Shown in pieces: positions 1-9,273 of a stretch of 64,000 nucleotides of DNA. The stretch lies in NCBI RefSeq assembly GCF_023028345.1, contig NZ_CP095489.1:1-64000 (forward strand), given 5' to 3'. Position 1 is the first letter of the stretch. Each line of letters opens with the position of its first letter. The notes under the pieces were generated by a model. That model was not told where the DNA came from and searched no databases. It saw nothing but the letters and a program-made list of their open reading frames with translations. This DNA is from Halorientalis marina. Lineage in GTDB: Archaea; Halobacteriota; Halobacteria; Halobacteriales; Haloarculaceae. The translations under genes were made by a program, and so were the position numbers.

Positions 1-24
1 TTCCAACGGAAGTAGATTATCAGT

Positions 25-1221
25 ATGGCGGCTTTCGCAACGGTCTACGAGGTCAAGGATTCTGAAGCTGTGATCCAGCTCGGGAATGGCACTCGTATGA
101 CTATGGATTTGCCTGTTTCGTCTGATCTGAGTATTGGTGATGTGGTGGAGATCGACGAGCAGGACGGCAGTTTTCTTGACCGTGTTGCGGAGAATGGTCT
201 TGAGAGGGGAAATTCCGTAGCTGTGGTTGAGAAGGTTCTCGATGAAGACGTGCTTGTGAATAAAAATGGAGTGATCACTAAGGTCGCTAACCCAGAGAAC
301 CGGGATGTTAGAAAGGGTAATACTGTAGAACTGACCGGTGCAGACACTATCCGTAGTGTTCTAAGTGAGGAACCTGTTTCGTCTCTTTCCAATCTGCCTG
401 AGGAAACCGATGTTGAGAAAATAGTGAGTTCACTTCGGAAGCAGTCGGATGATCTTGATGTCGGGTTTGATGATTTCGGCGGAATGTCTGATCAAATTCG
501 GCAGGTCCAGGAACGTGTAGAACTGTATTTACAAGAGCGTGAGAGGCTTGAAGAGATAGGTACTGAGACCAATATGGGTGCGATTTTCTATGGCCCTGCT
601 GGGACTGGAAAGACGCATTTTGCGAGGATCTTGGCTAATGAATCAGACGCCACGTTCTACCGGATTCGAGGTCCGGAAATCGTCACGAAGTGGGTTGGGG
701 ATACGGAAGAGATTATTCGTGCTTTGTTTAGAGACGCTGCTAAGGATGAGAATGAACCATCGATAGTCTACTTTGACGAGATCGATAGCTTAGGAAGCGA
801 GAGGGGAGATGATGCAAATCAACAGTTCGGGAACAGGGTAGTGGCACAATTACTCTCTGAGATGGATGGTTTCGAACAAGACGATGAGAGCATCATGGTA
901 ATCGCGTCTACAAACCGGATTGAGGACATTGATGATGCTCTTCTTAGGTCAGGCCGTTTCGATTGGAAGATTCCTTTTCCAGAGCCGACACCCGAGGAAC
1001 GGGTGGAAATATTCGACACCCTGCGGGAGCAGTATGAGATCTCCGAGGAAGTGTCTTCGGAGCAAATCGCGGGTATGACGGATGAATGGACTGGTGCTGA
1101 GCTGAAATCCCTTCTGAATGAGGCAGGCGCACTCTGTGTAGCAGATGATCGTTCTGAGATCAAACTAGTGGATCTAATCAAAAGTTATGAGCGGAGACAG
1201 AGACAGAGGGTGAATAAATAA
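25..1221 (+). CDS. PAN-like AAA+ ATPase
   Basis: 398 aa. The N-terminal ~110 residues are beta-rich and resemble the OB domain of proteasome-activating nucleotidases. The AAA core carries Walker A GPAGTGKT (190-197), Walker B VYFDEID (248-254), a sensor-1 Asn in ASTN (about 297), the SRH/arginine-finger segment RSGRFD (309-313) and a C-terminal helical lid (GAELKSLLNEAG). Family knowledge: a hexameric unfoldase or remodelling ATPase. The C terminus (QRVNK) lacks the HbYX motif that docks PAN to the 20S proteasome, so a dedicated non-proteasomal role is likely (inference). The stop overlaps the next start by one base (TAATG), indicating translational coupling with the DUF6414-like gene. The start is the first ATG, only 24 bases from the window edge, so an upstream start cannot be excluded. 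Confidence 0.85.
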   Translation: MAAFATVYEVKDSEAVIQLGNGTRMTMDLPVSSDLSIGDVVEIDEQDGSFLDRVAENGLERGNSVAVVEKVLDEDVLVNKNGVITKVANPENRDVRKGNTVELTGADTIRSVLSEEPVSSLSNLPEETDVEKIVSSLRKQSDDLDVGFDDFGGMSDQIRQVQERVELYLQERERLEEIGTETNMGAIFYGPAGTGKTHFARILANESDATFYRIRGPEIVTKWVGDTEEIIRALFRDAAKDENEPSIVYFDEIDSLGSERGDDANQQFGNRVVAQLLSEMDGFEQDDESIMVIASTNRIEDIDDALLRSGRFDWKIPFPEPTPEERVEIFDTLREQYEISEEVSSEQIAGMTDEWTGAELKSLLNEAGALCVADDRSEIKLVDLIKSYERRQRQRVNK

Positions 1222-2570
1222 TGGTAATAACAAGATCTGTCTTTCTCTTACTTCGGTTGAAAAACTGGATTTGGAAAAAGCTTGGATGGACAAGCCTGCC
1301 GCCTCTCCGTGAGTTTGTATATATGGAGGAAGACACCGTCATCAGTCTTTTAGCCTCTACTACTGGCGGAATTACGGAACAACAGACGACAGGCCAAAAG
1401 AAGAGAATCTCCAGCAGTATTACTGGGAATCTGGGTGTCAGCCAGGCGGGTGTCAAGTCTAGTATCGGTGCTTCGAAGGAGGAATCCTCAGAAGTTGTCC
1501 GGCAATACGTGATAGAGTCAAATTTTAAAGAGCTCTATGATATGCGGGAAGACAAGCTTGTTATCTCGGATAACACCGAGCTAGACTATGATAATCCATC
1601 TGTCATAACTAACGGCTCTGAGAAAGAGGATGATCCCTCCTTTTCTGAGGCAAAGACCGAGGAATTGGAGAGAGGAAATCTGATTGAGGTTGATGTGGAA
1701 CTGGGCTCGGCAGAGGTTTTCGATTATTACCGGGTGATTCAGGCGTTCGATAATATATTCGAGACCATCTCTTCAAAGTCCGATCTCAGAGAACAATTGG
1801 ACGCTCAAGATCTATCTTCTGAAGAGATTGAGATGGTTATCGAACTAATGGAAATTCTGATGGCGGATTTGATCCCTATCGTAGGCACTGCCAAGAACTA
1901 TGGTGTGGCTGAAAATTCGGAGGTTATTGTTGACAAGACGTGGGTAGATCAAAATGGCATTGGGTACGAGGAGTTAGATGTAGTGGGATTCGTGGATGAA
2001 GACAATCTTTGGTTAGATCCTACTCGTGTATTGTTTGATGATGCCGAATTTACAGTATAAGCGCGTGTGGATAACCCTCTGGTTCGGGGCGAGTGGATGC
2101 CGATGAAGCTTCTTGATGTCGTGGACAAAGTGTTCCCTGGTATAGGAGACGATATCAAAAATCTGCCCGATGCATTCAGTGATGTAGAAACGGATGGACA
2201 ACGGTCTTTGAACACTTCTGATAGTCAGCTACCTATCCAGTCGTCTCTACGTGATGATTTGTCGGCCTATATCGAAGAGATTGAAGCAGAGCTCGATCTG
2301 GAGATTGACGACGAGGATAAGGAGGCTATCGTAGAAGAGGTGGGAGAGACCATAGATAGAACGGGTGAGGTAGATGATAGAATTGGGGCCTTCCAAGAAG
2401 TTGAGGAGAAATTGAGAGACAAGGATTATGATATCCAAGTGGATGAGGACCTTAGCGTTGAATTAGCTAGCCGTGTTTGGAGGGAAGATGAGGTTGATCT
2501 GGGCGAATCTGATGAGGCAGAGGACGATGGTTACTATTTGGAGACCAGCTTCGTCGCAATCTATTGGTAG
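1221..2570 (+). pseudogene. DUF6414-like protein interrupted by one in-frame TAA
   Basis: Two open stretches in the same frame (1221-2060 and 2067-2570) are separated only by TAA at 2058-2060 and the codons GCG CGT. Reading through gives about 449 residues, with the junction FTV-stop-ARVDNPLVRGEW; a Tyr codon (TAC or TAT) differs from the stop by one base. The N-terminal section (LREFVYMEEDTVISLLASTTGGITEQ) resembles DUF6414 proteins as I remember them; function is unknown in that family. A glycine/serine-rich segment follows, then an acidic C-terminal half. It starts inside the stop of the AAA ATPase gene, so the two form an operon. Either a very recent nonsense mutation, a sequencing error, or two separately translated pieces (GTG at 2067). 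The DUF assignment is moderate; the common frame is certain. Confidence 0.7.
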
Positions 2571-2707
2571 GCCTGAGCTCCCAGTCGTTTAAATAGCTAC
2601 GTGGAATCTCGGTACTTCTCCATACTGCAACTCAACCTCATCCGTGTCCAAGTCTCAACGCTTTGCATCGAAGTTCGCCACCTGTAAACGGAGAGTCGGG
2701 TGGTTGA

Positions 2708-2914
2708 TCAGGGAGCAGCTGCCCGTACAAACGAGATGATAACAGCCGCAAAGACCCCAATAACAGCGACACCAGCGGCCAGCTTGACAACCACGGTAAT
2801 GAGGCCACTCACAACCCCCGCATTCGCTCCGAGAATAATAGCGGCAGCACCAAAACAGACAGCCAGAACCATAGCGGCGACTGCTGCTTCGACGATCTGT
2901 TCGGTCATATTCAT
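2708..2914 (-). CDS. small two-helix membrane protein
   Basis: 68 aa, almost entirely hydrophobic, with two predicted transmembrane segments (about residues 8-33 and 38-64) rich in Ala, Val and Ile, and a short polar start MNMTEQ. No family recognised. It lies just downstream of a larger protein on the same strand (2952-3911, gap 37 bp), which also begins with a membrane anchor, so the two may be an operon. The opposite-strand reading frame over the same stretch is Thr/Ala rich and is taken as a shadow. Confidence 0.5.
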   Translation of the reverse strand: MNMTEQIVEAAVAAMVLAVCFGAAAIILGANAGVVSGLITVVVKLAAGVAVIGVFAAVIISFVRAAAP

Positions 2915-2951
2915 ATCTTTGAGGAAACCTTCATAAGTTTTCTGTGGCGTT

Positions 2952-3911
2952 TTAATTAGTTATGACCTGGCGCGCCTCGAAAAAGTAGTTGAGAGCTGTA
3001 TTAGCCACAGCACGCCGTTCTTGCTCAGGGACAGACCCATCACAAACATCAAGCAGTTTGGATACACCTTCACGTCGCAGGTCCAACAGTGTCGCGTGCT
3101 GATCAAGCGAAAGACCAGCATGAGACAAGCGGTAGGAGACTTCAGTTCGTGGAATTCCCGAGGAGAGCGACTCACGGGCTTGACTCAGTTTGGACTGGGC
3201 CGTATCGTATTGCGACTGTTCGTAGGCTCGGATGCCTGATTCAATCGTCATTGCCGTATCAAGATAGGTTTGCTGAGCAGTGAGGTGTCGGTCAAACACA
3301 TCGCGCTGAACACGAAGGGAATCGATGACTTGGCTCTGATCTGGGACAAGCTTGCGACCGTTTGAGGTGATAGTCTCAGGATCCTTTTTCGACTGGCTAA
3401 GTCGCGTGATAAACTCCTCGAATGATCCAAGGTCGAATGCGGTTACAGGATCATACCCGATGCTTCGCCTATGGCGGAGTACCTCCAGTTCAGACTCAGC
3501 CACCTGTGACAGGAGGGTTGTCCCCGTATTTAGCGTCCTTACGAGCGTGTCATAATAGTCTATCGCAGCATTAAGAGCGGAGACCTGTTGCTCGGTTTGT
3601 GTTCCCCCCGAGTCGTGTTGATCGAGAGTATCAGTAACCGATTTCAGCGCTTGAGTGATCTCATTGTAGAGGACGGGGACTTCCCGAGGATTGGCCATAT
3701 CTGCGTCGTTGACCTGTCCAGCAACGTCTTCAAGCCGGGTTTCGGCCTGAGCGAGCTCGTCAGTATCTTTCGTTTGTGTGGAATCCGATTGAGTAATGAG
3801 AATCGACCCACCGCCCAGCGCGGCCACACCTAACAATAATTTCCGACGGACAACCTCCTCACGGAGGTCCTCAAAATCGAATCCGTCAGTAGATCGATCC
3901 GAATCTCCCAC
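2952..3911 (-). CDS. Tat-like N-terminally anchored helical protein
   Basis: 319 aa from a GTG start. Residues about 22-40 carry twin arginines followed by a hydrophobic stretch (VRRKLLLGVAALGGGSILI), matching a haloarchaeal Tat-type signal or N-terminal anchor, so most of the chain is probably extracytoplasmic. The remainder is predicted alpha-helical and polar, with many Gln, Asp and Thr, and no recognisable catalytic motif. It is divergent from the gene starting at 3933 with only 21 bp between starts, so the two probably share a control region. Function unknown. Confidence 0.65.
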   Translation of the reverse strand: MGDSDRSTDGFDFEDLREEVVRRKLLLGVAALGGGSILITQSDSTQTKDTDELAQAETRLEDVAGQVNDADMANPREVPVLYNEITQALKSVTDTLDQHDSGGTQTEQQVSALNAAIDYYDTLVRTLNTGTTLLSQVAESELEVLRHRRSIGYDPVTAFDLGSFEEFITRLSQSKKDPETITSNGRKLVPDQSQVIDSLRVQRDVFDRHLTAQQTYLDTAMTIESGIRAYEQSQYDTAQSKLSQARESLSSGIPRTEVSYRLSHAGLSLDQHATLLDLRREGVSKLLDVCDGSVPEQERRAVANTALNYFFEARQVITN

Positions 3912-3932
3912 TACACCAGTCTACTGTATATA

Positions 3933-4892
3933 ATGTTTAAATTCTTCCGGGGCAACCACCCGTTAGTGGCAGAACCGATCCCGAACCGAGTGGCAGATGT
4001 GCAGTCCAGTATCCAATCAGGACTGCGAGTACACGCACGGGGAGAGCGACGTATTCAGTCAGTCCAACTGGCCGATGAGCTGGCTTCGGTTTACGATCAA
4101 ATTACCGACGCTCAGCTCCCGGCCACTACCGAGACTACTGACATCAGAGCGTTCTTCAGTGGTGTCGACAGAGATCTACAACGGACACGGAAGGCCGTCG
4201 AGGTCGTAGAAGATAGCCTCCAGATCGGCCTGGGCCACAGCAAACTGGCCCGTATTGCGATGACGGGCGCACAGTTGAGTTCCGGAGTAGCACTAGTAAT
4301 TGCAGGACACAATCTTTTGATAAGCGCAGACAAACTGGATCGTGCGCACACCTCTATCGGGTCAGTTCAGGATATCGCTGCAAAACGATTCCACGAATTC
4401 TACCGTGCCATCGGTTTGTTCGTTGCGGAAGCGATTCTGTTCACAACTCCTCTCAATTATCGGATGGCTTGGAAGGGCACGCGTTATCTAAACAATAGAT
4501 TCCTGTACTCGCTTCGTCATAGTGGGTTCTCTGGCTCGGTAGATGTGGCGTTGAAAGGCCTTCATCGTCTAATGCTCAGCGAGATTCATTACGCGATCCG
4601 GGGGATTCTGCCCGCAGCACTCCGAACCCCCGATGAGTTCGTAACATATCTAACCTCGATGGCAACACAGACGCTGGCGATACTCCGCGAATTCTCGGAT
4701 CTGGGACTCGAAGACATTCCGGCCAAGGCGGAGGAGGTCGTCCACGAGTACCGGACGTTCGCTGAGAATACGTACGAAGTGGTGACCGCCGATGTTGATG
4801 TTGAGTCGGTAATTCAGGATGTGATCACACAGCTCTCAGGAGATGTTGACTTCTTCTCAGTCTCATCCCCCAACAAGAATACGAATCTGTAG
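3933..4892 (+). CDS. hypothetical protein with two membrane segments
   Basis: 319 aa, the same length as its divergent neighbour, though I see no obvious sequence similarity between them. Residues 1-105 are polar and helical. Two hydrophobic segments follow (about 108-132, AQLSSGVALVIAGHNLLI, and 155-175, GLFVAEAILFTTPLNY), then a cytoplasmic-type helical C-terminal half ending in a Ser/Asn-rich tail. No known family recognised. Position suggests a membrane-linked function shared with 2708-3911. The start is the first ATG, with almost no leader. Confidence 0.6.
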   Translation: MFKFFRGNHPLVAEPIPNRVADVQSSIQSGLRVHARGERRIQSVQLADELASVYDQITDAQLPATTETTDIRAFFSGVDRDLQRTRKAVEVVEDSLQIGLGHSKLARIAMTGAQLSSGVALVIAGHNLLISADKLDRAHTSIGSVQDIAAKRFHEFYRAIGLFVAEAILFTTPLNYRMAWKGTRYLNNRFLYSLRHSGFSGSVDVALKGLHRLMLSEIHYAIRGILPAALRTPDEFVTYLTSMATQTLAILREFSDLGLEDIPAKAEEVVHEYRTFAENTYEVVTADVDVESVIQDVITQLSGDVDFFSVSSPNKNTNL

Positions 4893-4916
4893 TTAACACC
4901 TATTGGAACCCAGGAT

Positions 4917-6341
4917 TTAGCGTTGCCAACACACAGCGTCCACCAATAGTGTCGGATGAATTCCCTGCGCCTGTGTGAAATGGAGGTAGTTCAGAGCGAA
5001 TCTATCTTCCCCCTCATTCAGATATCCCCCAGAGACCTGAAAGGGAACTCGATCAATCGCCCCGAGTCCTCTAGTCAAGTGATCCGGTATCGGATCTTCA
5101 AGCTCTGATTGGACCGTCTCTGGCCAGTTTGAAAACGGGTTATCTGCGGTAATGTACAACGGACCAGGAAGATCACCTTCCGTTAACGGGGTGAGCGTAG
5201 GATTCTGTAGCGGTTCTACCTGGCTACCCTGGAACGTTACGAACTGTAGACCATGTCTATGGTCGTATACTGGGGGAGACGTCCCAATATCATCGTAGAA
5301 CTCCTTGAGTGGGCTATCATCGAACGGGAGGTCTTGGAGAATGAGACCAAGATTTGAGCGAGTGAAACTCTCTGTTTCACGCTGCAGCTCAAACCAAAGG
5401 AGTCCGTAGTCAACAGGGAGAACACCGGCAATTACTGGTCCATAGTTCCAGCCCCGCTCAGTAGCGTCATCAAGCCGGGTGTAGATATCATCAAGACGAC
5501 CGAGATCCATATAAAGGGATTCACTAGCCCGACCGATAAGATGAATATCGGCAACTCGAATCGAGTATCCGAATTGGCGTCCTATTTTCCCACCAAGATG
5601 TTCCTCAGCAGCTTCAAGAACGTCTGGGATATCTGCATATCCAGTCTGACCGGGGAACTGAGTTCGGAGCCGAACCGTGTGGGACTTGCGAATATAGTCG
5701 TGGAAGAACCCAAACCCGAACACGGCTGTATGGGTGTCGTTGGTGCGAATGGTGGCGCGTCGCTCGAATAGGTTGGACCTATTATCGTCACTAGAAAGAG
5801 GTTCAGGAGTGAAATTCAGATGCTCAGTTCGTTCAACCAGCGAACTCGGGACTGCTTCCTCACGTTGTGCCCGTCGCTGATAGAACTGATCGATTTCGCC
5901 AGAGGTCATTTCTCGCATCCCATCCTCATCCCGAATCCAGACCTGATATTCTCCATCATAGTCAACCTGTATGAGCCTCTGCTGAACTTGGTCGACATCG
6001 ATACGGAGGACCCGATGTCCCATACACTCCTCAAATGAGATGTCCCAGAAGTTCTGTAGCTGCGGACTGGTGTACTGCTGAGCAATATGGGTAAGTTCTT
6101 GACGGGGTTCGTCGTCCGGTGAGAATGTTTGGTATAATAAGCCACCATCTTGGTGCCGAACTCCGATGATCATCGTTCCCCCCGCCTGATTGGCCATCGC
6201 CGACAGGATACGGACGACTTTCTTCTTTTGACCTGTCGTCTGGAGAATCTCCTTCGATTTGAATTCTAATCGAGAGTGCTCAGCCCCCGGATTTTCAGCA
6301 AATTCCGTCAGAAGATCCTCAGTATCGCGCTGAATCGTCAT
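4917..6341 (-). CDS. AlbA_2 (Schlafen-type) domain DNA-binding protein
   Basis: About 474 aa. Residues about 15-140 match the AlbA_2 putative DNA-binding domain: an acidic N-terminal part, then SRLEFKSKEI, a helix ending in ILSAMANQAGG, and the strand TMIIGVRHQDG, the typical E-F-K ... N-A-x-GG ... iGV signature. The C-terminal ~330 residues are of no recognised family. AlbA_2 proteins occur in regulators and in defence-type genes. The frame stays open to 6470, but a start there would overlap the TFB start on the other strand, so the internal ATG at 6341 (MTIQRDTEDLL) is preferred. Convergent with 3933-4892 and divergent from the TFB gene. Confidence 0.7.
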   Translation of the reverse strand: MTIQRDTEDLLTEFAENPGAEHSRLEFKSKEILQTTGQKKKVVRILSAMANQAGGTMIIGVRHQDGGLLYQTFSPDDEPRQELTHIAQQYTSPQLQNFWDISFEECMGHRVLRIDVDQVQQRLIQVDYDGEYQVWIRDEDGMREMTSGEIDQFYQRRAQREEAVPSSLVERTEHLNFTPEPLSSDDNRSNLFERRATIRTNDTHTAVFGFGFFHDYIRKSHTVRLRTQFPGQTGYADIPDVLEAAEEHLGGKIGRQFGYSIRVADIHLIGRASESLYMDLGRLDDIYTRLDDATERGWNYGPVIAGVLPVDYGLLWFELQRETESFTRSNLGLILQDLPFDDSPLKEFYDDIGTSPPVYDHRHGLQFVTFQGSQVEPLQNPTLTPLTEGDLPGPLYITADNPFSNWPETVQSELEDPIPDHLTRGLGAIDRVPFQVSGGYLNEGEDRFALNYLHFTQAQGIHPTLLVDAVCWQR

Positions 6342-6463
6342 ATACGCGTGATTGGGTCCGGATGGGATAAGATTAGGCAGTGAGCGAAGAGCAGCGCGTG
6401 AGTTTGTCAGGCCCTGATGGGTGAGGACCCTCTCGAAACGGGTCCCGAACACAGGTGAGAACA

Positions 6464-7384
6464 ATGGCAATCAGAGACATCTACGAAACTGGCTTCGACG
6501 AAGACGTCCAAACGGAATCGAGCGCGAACCAGTGTCCCGAGTGCAACGGGCACGTCACCACGAACCTCAAGGAAACGGTCTGCGAGGACTGTGGCCTCGT
6601 TATTGAAGAGCAACGCCTCGATCACGGCCCGGAGTGGCGGGCGTTCGATGAGAACGAACGCGAGCGAACAGGTGCACCCCTGACTGCGGCCCGCCACGAT
6701 CGAGGCCTCTCGACGGAGATCGGCCACGGAACCGATGCACACGGCAACGAACTCTCAGGGCAGAAACGCCGGCGGCTGGCCCGGATGCGGCGTGAGCAGA
6801 CCCGTGGTCGCTGGCGATCCAAAGCAGAACGGAATCTCGCCCACGGACTCGGCGAGGTGCGCCGGCTGGCGAGTGCGCTCGAACTCTCCAAGTCGATTCG
6901 TGACCAGGCGTGCCAGTTCTTCCGAAGCGCTCAGAGTGAAGATCTGCTTCGTGGCAGATCTATCGAAGCCATCGGCGCAGCGAGTATCTACGGCACCTGC
7001 CGATGTAATCAACACCCGCTTCTCCTCGAGGACATCGTCGACGCCGCCCGAGTCGAGTCCACTCGTGTCACCAACGCCTACCGAACACTGAATCGCGAAT
7101 TGGAACTTCCGACACCACCAATGCGCCCGACGTCGTTCATTCCGCGCCTGATCTCGGAGCTAAATTTAGACCACGACATTCGCCGCCGCGCGAACGAACT
7201 CGCAGAACACGCCGAAGGGACAGCCCTCACGAACGGCTGTCAGCCATCGGGCGTCGCGGCCGCCTGCGTCTATCTGGCCGCCCAAGAGCAGGGCGCGTTG
7301 ATTACCCAATCCACCGTCGCGTCGGCAGCAGAGGTGTCAGTCGTGACGCTCCGAAGCCGGCGGGACGAACTCCAAGCGATCTGA
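6464..7384 (+). CDS. tfb: transcription initiation factor IIB (TFB)
   Basis: 306 aa. The N-terminal zinc ribbon has C24-x2-C27 and C40-x2-C43, followed by a B-finger-like linker and two cyclin-fold repeats (about 105-200 and 200-306; IEAIGAASIYGTCR and SGVAAACVYLAAQ are the matching helices). It recruits RNA polymerase to TBP-TATA-BRE complexes. The ATG at 6464 is preferred over GTG at 6455: it gives the common haloarchaeal N terminus MAIRDIYETGFDE and has GGTGAG about 8 bp upstream. Haloarchaea carry several TFBs; this copy is at the head of an accessory block whose genes share an unusual upstream element, so it could be a dedicated factor (inference). Confidence 0.93.
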   Translation: MAIRDIYETGFDEDVQTESSANQCPECNGHVTTNLKETVCEDCGLVIEEQRLDHGPEWRAFDENERERTGAPLTAARHDRGLSTEIGHGTDAHGNELSGQKRRRLARMRREQTRGRWRSKAERNLAHGLGEVRRLASALELSKSIRDQACQFFRSAQSEDLLRGRSIEAIGAASIYGTCRCNQHPLLLEDIVDAARVESTRVTNAYRTLNRELELPTPPMRPTSFIPRLISELNLDHDIRRRANELAEHAEGTALTNGCQPSGVAAACVYLAAQEQGALITQSTVASAAEVSVVTLRSRRDELQAI

Positions 7385-7437
7385 GACGCCTCCAGTAGAG
7401 GAGCACCTACATACAGGAAGAGAGTCTACCAAGGAGT

Positions 7438-7542
7438 ATGGATCTGGAAGAGACTGTCGAGTATCTGTCGACAGAGCTCGATATCGAGCGGAGTGAGCAC
7501 GTTCGCGAGGTTGGTCGAGCGGTCGCCAAGCTCCGAGACTGA
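7438..7542 (+). CDS. very small acidic protein downstream of TFB
   Basis: 34 codons from ATG, reading MDLEETVEYL ... VAKLRD, with haloarchaeal composition and one predicted amphipathic helix. AAGGAG at 7431-7436 is a strong Shine-Dalgarno match but sits only one base before the ATG, closer than usual. It lies 53 bp after the TFB stop in the same direction and could be co-transcribed. No family recognised; it may be a chance ORF. Confidence 0.35.
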   Translation: MDLEETVEYLSTELDIERSEHVREVGRAVAKLRD

Positions 7543-7610
7543 CTCGGTCTCAGGCGACCAGATTTATCCCGTCATCGCCGAATCCGTTCCCGCGTTTTCT
7601 CACCCTTGAG

Positions 7611-7618
7611 TTTAAATA
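7611..7618 (+). promoter_or_regulatory. TATA box for the gene at 7648
   Basis: TTTAAATA centred about 33 bp before the ATG at 7648. This is a canonical haloarchaeal TATA box predicting a transcript starting a few bases before the start codon, which supports the ATG at 7648 over the longer open frame from 7606. Confidence 0.6.
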
Positions 7619-7647
7619 CCAAACCGGGGGAAACGCGGACCGAATCG

Positions 7648-8517
7648 ATGACTGACCGTAACTCAGACCGAGACGCGTTCCAACCTGTCGGGGAAGGCGC
7701 TCTCGTGCCGGACCCAGCGCTGGATCAGCCAGCGGACGGCCAGCCAACCCGCCAGCGTGAAGCCGCGCATTCGGGTGGGTATCCGGATGGAACAACCGAC
7801 ACAGACCGAGCCTGTGTCTCCTGTGGCGCATCGATCCCGGCGTCGCAACGAAAATGCCGGTTCTGTCTCGAACACGAACTCGACGCCGCGTCAGCGTCGG
7901 GTGCTGCGAGTTCCGAGCAAACACTCCGTGGTGTGATCCAGTTCCTCGTCGAATCCGGGATGTTCTATGGTGCAGTCGCGAAAGGGGCAGCTGCAGCGAC
8001 ACTCCTCACGTCAGGTCACGACGAGCCGATCGACGACTGTACGCTCATCTACGATCTCGACGACGAGCCCGCACCCCAGTTAACCGAGCGCTGGCCTACG
8101 CTCCCCGCTACTACTGAGGTGACCACAGCGGCTGGCGACGCGTTACTAACAGCGGCCCGTGAGCGGACAGCGTGGAACGAGAGGAGCGATCGTTCTCAGA
8201 CGGAGATTCCACGCGTCTATGACGAGCGTGGCCAGGGAATTCGTGATGAGTCGTCCCTCGAGCACACGCTCGACGACAGCGATCAGCTCTGGATCGTCCC
8301 AGCAATCGCTGTTGAAACAGTACCCCACGAAACGGAATCCAGCAGTGCCGGAGCCGAAATTCCGACCGTGACAGCCCTCGAGTGCCAGCACTGTACGAGA
8401 GAAACAGAACATCGGTTCAGGACACGCGAGTCGCTCCCTGACGAGACCTGGACGGGCCAACCAATATGGGAGTGCGAGGTGTGTGGCACAGGTCGCTACG
8501 GGCCTGCTCCCGAATAG
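7648..8517 (+). CDS. haloarchaeal double zinc-ribbon protein
   Basis: 289 aa. A first zinc knuckle CVSCGASIPASQRKCRFC lies near residues 55-75 and a second pair (CQHC ... CEVCG) in the last 45 residues. Between them is an Ala-rich helix (VAKGAAAATLL) and acidic sequence. The stretch SLEHTLDDSDQLWIVP is echoed in the protein at 12150-12641 (QLDQVLEESEELWIVP), suggesting a shared module. Function unknown; zinc ribbons suggest nucleic-acid or protein binding. Start chosen from the TATA box at 7611. Confidence 0.6.
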   Translation: MTDRNSDRDAFQPVGEGALVPDPALDQPADGQPTRQREAAHSGGYPDGTTDTDRACVSCGASIPASQRKCRFCLEHELDAASASGAASSEQTLRGVIQFLVESGMFYGAVAKGAAAATLLTSGHDEPIDDCTLIYDLDDEPAPQLTERWPTLPATTEVTTAAGDALLTAARERTAWNERSDRSQTEIPRVYDERGQGIRDESSLEHTLDDSDQLWIVPAIAVETVPHETESSSAGAEIPTVTALECQHCTRETEHRFRTRESLPDETWTGQPIWECEVCGTGRYGPAPE

Positions 8518-8767
8518 GGCAGGAGGAATCTCGATGGTTAACCAACAGTCTCCGATAGAGATGACTTCTGTTGGTTAATACGGTGAGTACCCTCAAGTCC
8601 GACGTCAGTCACGGCGGGCGTTCATTCGGCAGGGTTCGGAGCGGCTTGCCTCCACAAATCGGGGCGGGAACAGGGGTAGTGGGTAACGCACCGTGACATC
8701 GACGAGTCCGGAACGTCACGCCGACCACGGCACGGACGCATCATCAGAGGCTCGATGAACTCGCTGT
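8518..8767. other. intergenic stretch holding an inverted repeat
   Basis: 250 bp between convergent genes. Apart from the long inverted repeat at 8538-8578 no gene or RNA is seen. Confidence 0.5.
8538..8578. repeat. inverted repeat TTAACCAACA/TGTTGGTTAA, copy 1
   Basis: TTAACCAACAG at 8538-8548 and CTGTTGGTTAA at 8568-8578 (11-bp perfect arms, 19-bp spacer). First of six copies in the window with overall length 40-42 bp, so the half-sites lie about three helical turns apart. Likely a binding site for a dimeric or cooperatively bound protein. Confidence 0.75.
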
Positions 8768-9256
8768 CTAGACGGGCCAGGTCGGGAGCGAGGGCGCTCC
8801 ATTCTTCCAGTGAATTGCATCTAGCGCGGGCGGGAACTGTTGTAGTCGGTCATCGAGGACGGCGAGTGGATGGGCATCGAGAAACGTCGCATTGTTCCGA
8901 TCAACCGGCGTGTCTTCGTGATTGAGTTGGATATGACAGGGCCCAAGGTCCGGATGGTCGGCATCTTGGTGGAATCCGAGCATCAGATTTCGGTCCGGTT
9001 CGACCCAGTTTATGCGGTAGTATTCGTGGTCGACGCCGGCGGGGTACCAGAAGCGAATCTCCAGTCGTGCTGTCGCCGCATCGTAAGAGTCACTCAGGAA
9101 CGTCGTCGGATCGACATCCGCGATGACGTAGCGGGGTCGGCGTCGAGACGGGCGATAGCTGACCTCTTCACACCCCGGCTGGTTCGTCAATCGGTCGTGA
9201 ACGTCGCGGAGGAGGGTCCGCTGTGTATAGCGGTCGCGACCGGCAAGAAAGATCAT
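8768..9256 (-). CDS. TumE-like toxin candidate (DUF6516-like)
   Basis: 162 aa. The middle and C-terminal part (YYRINWVEPDRNL, FHQDADHPDLGPCHIQL) resembles the TumE/DUF6516 pattern as I remember it, in which a strand pair is followed by H-H-P-x-L and a His-containing strand. It is preceded by 17 bp after an HTH-domain gene on the same strand, the usual antitoxin-toxin arrangement of that family. The N-terminal ~50 residues are basic. Family knowledge: TumE is the toxin of a type II system in bacteria and archaea. Assignment rests on memory of a short pattern. Confidence 0.5.
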   Translation of the reverse strand: MIFLAGRDRYTQRTLLRDVHDRLTNQPGCEEVSYRPSRRRPRYVIADVDPTTFLSDSYDAATARLEIRFWYPAGVDHEYYRINWVEPDRNLMLGFHQDADHPDLGPCHIQLNHEDTPVDRNNATFLDAHPLAVLDDRLQQFPPALDAIHWKNGAPSLPTWPV

Positions 9257-9273
9257 TCTATGAGAGATGAGGA

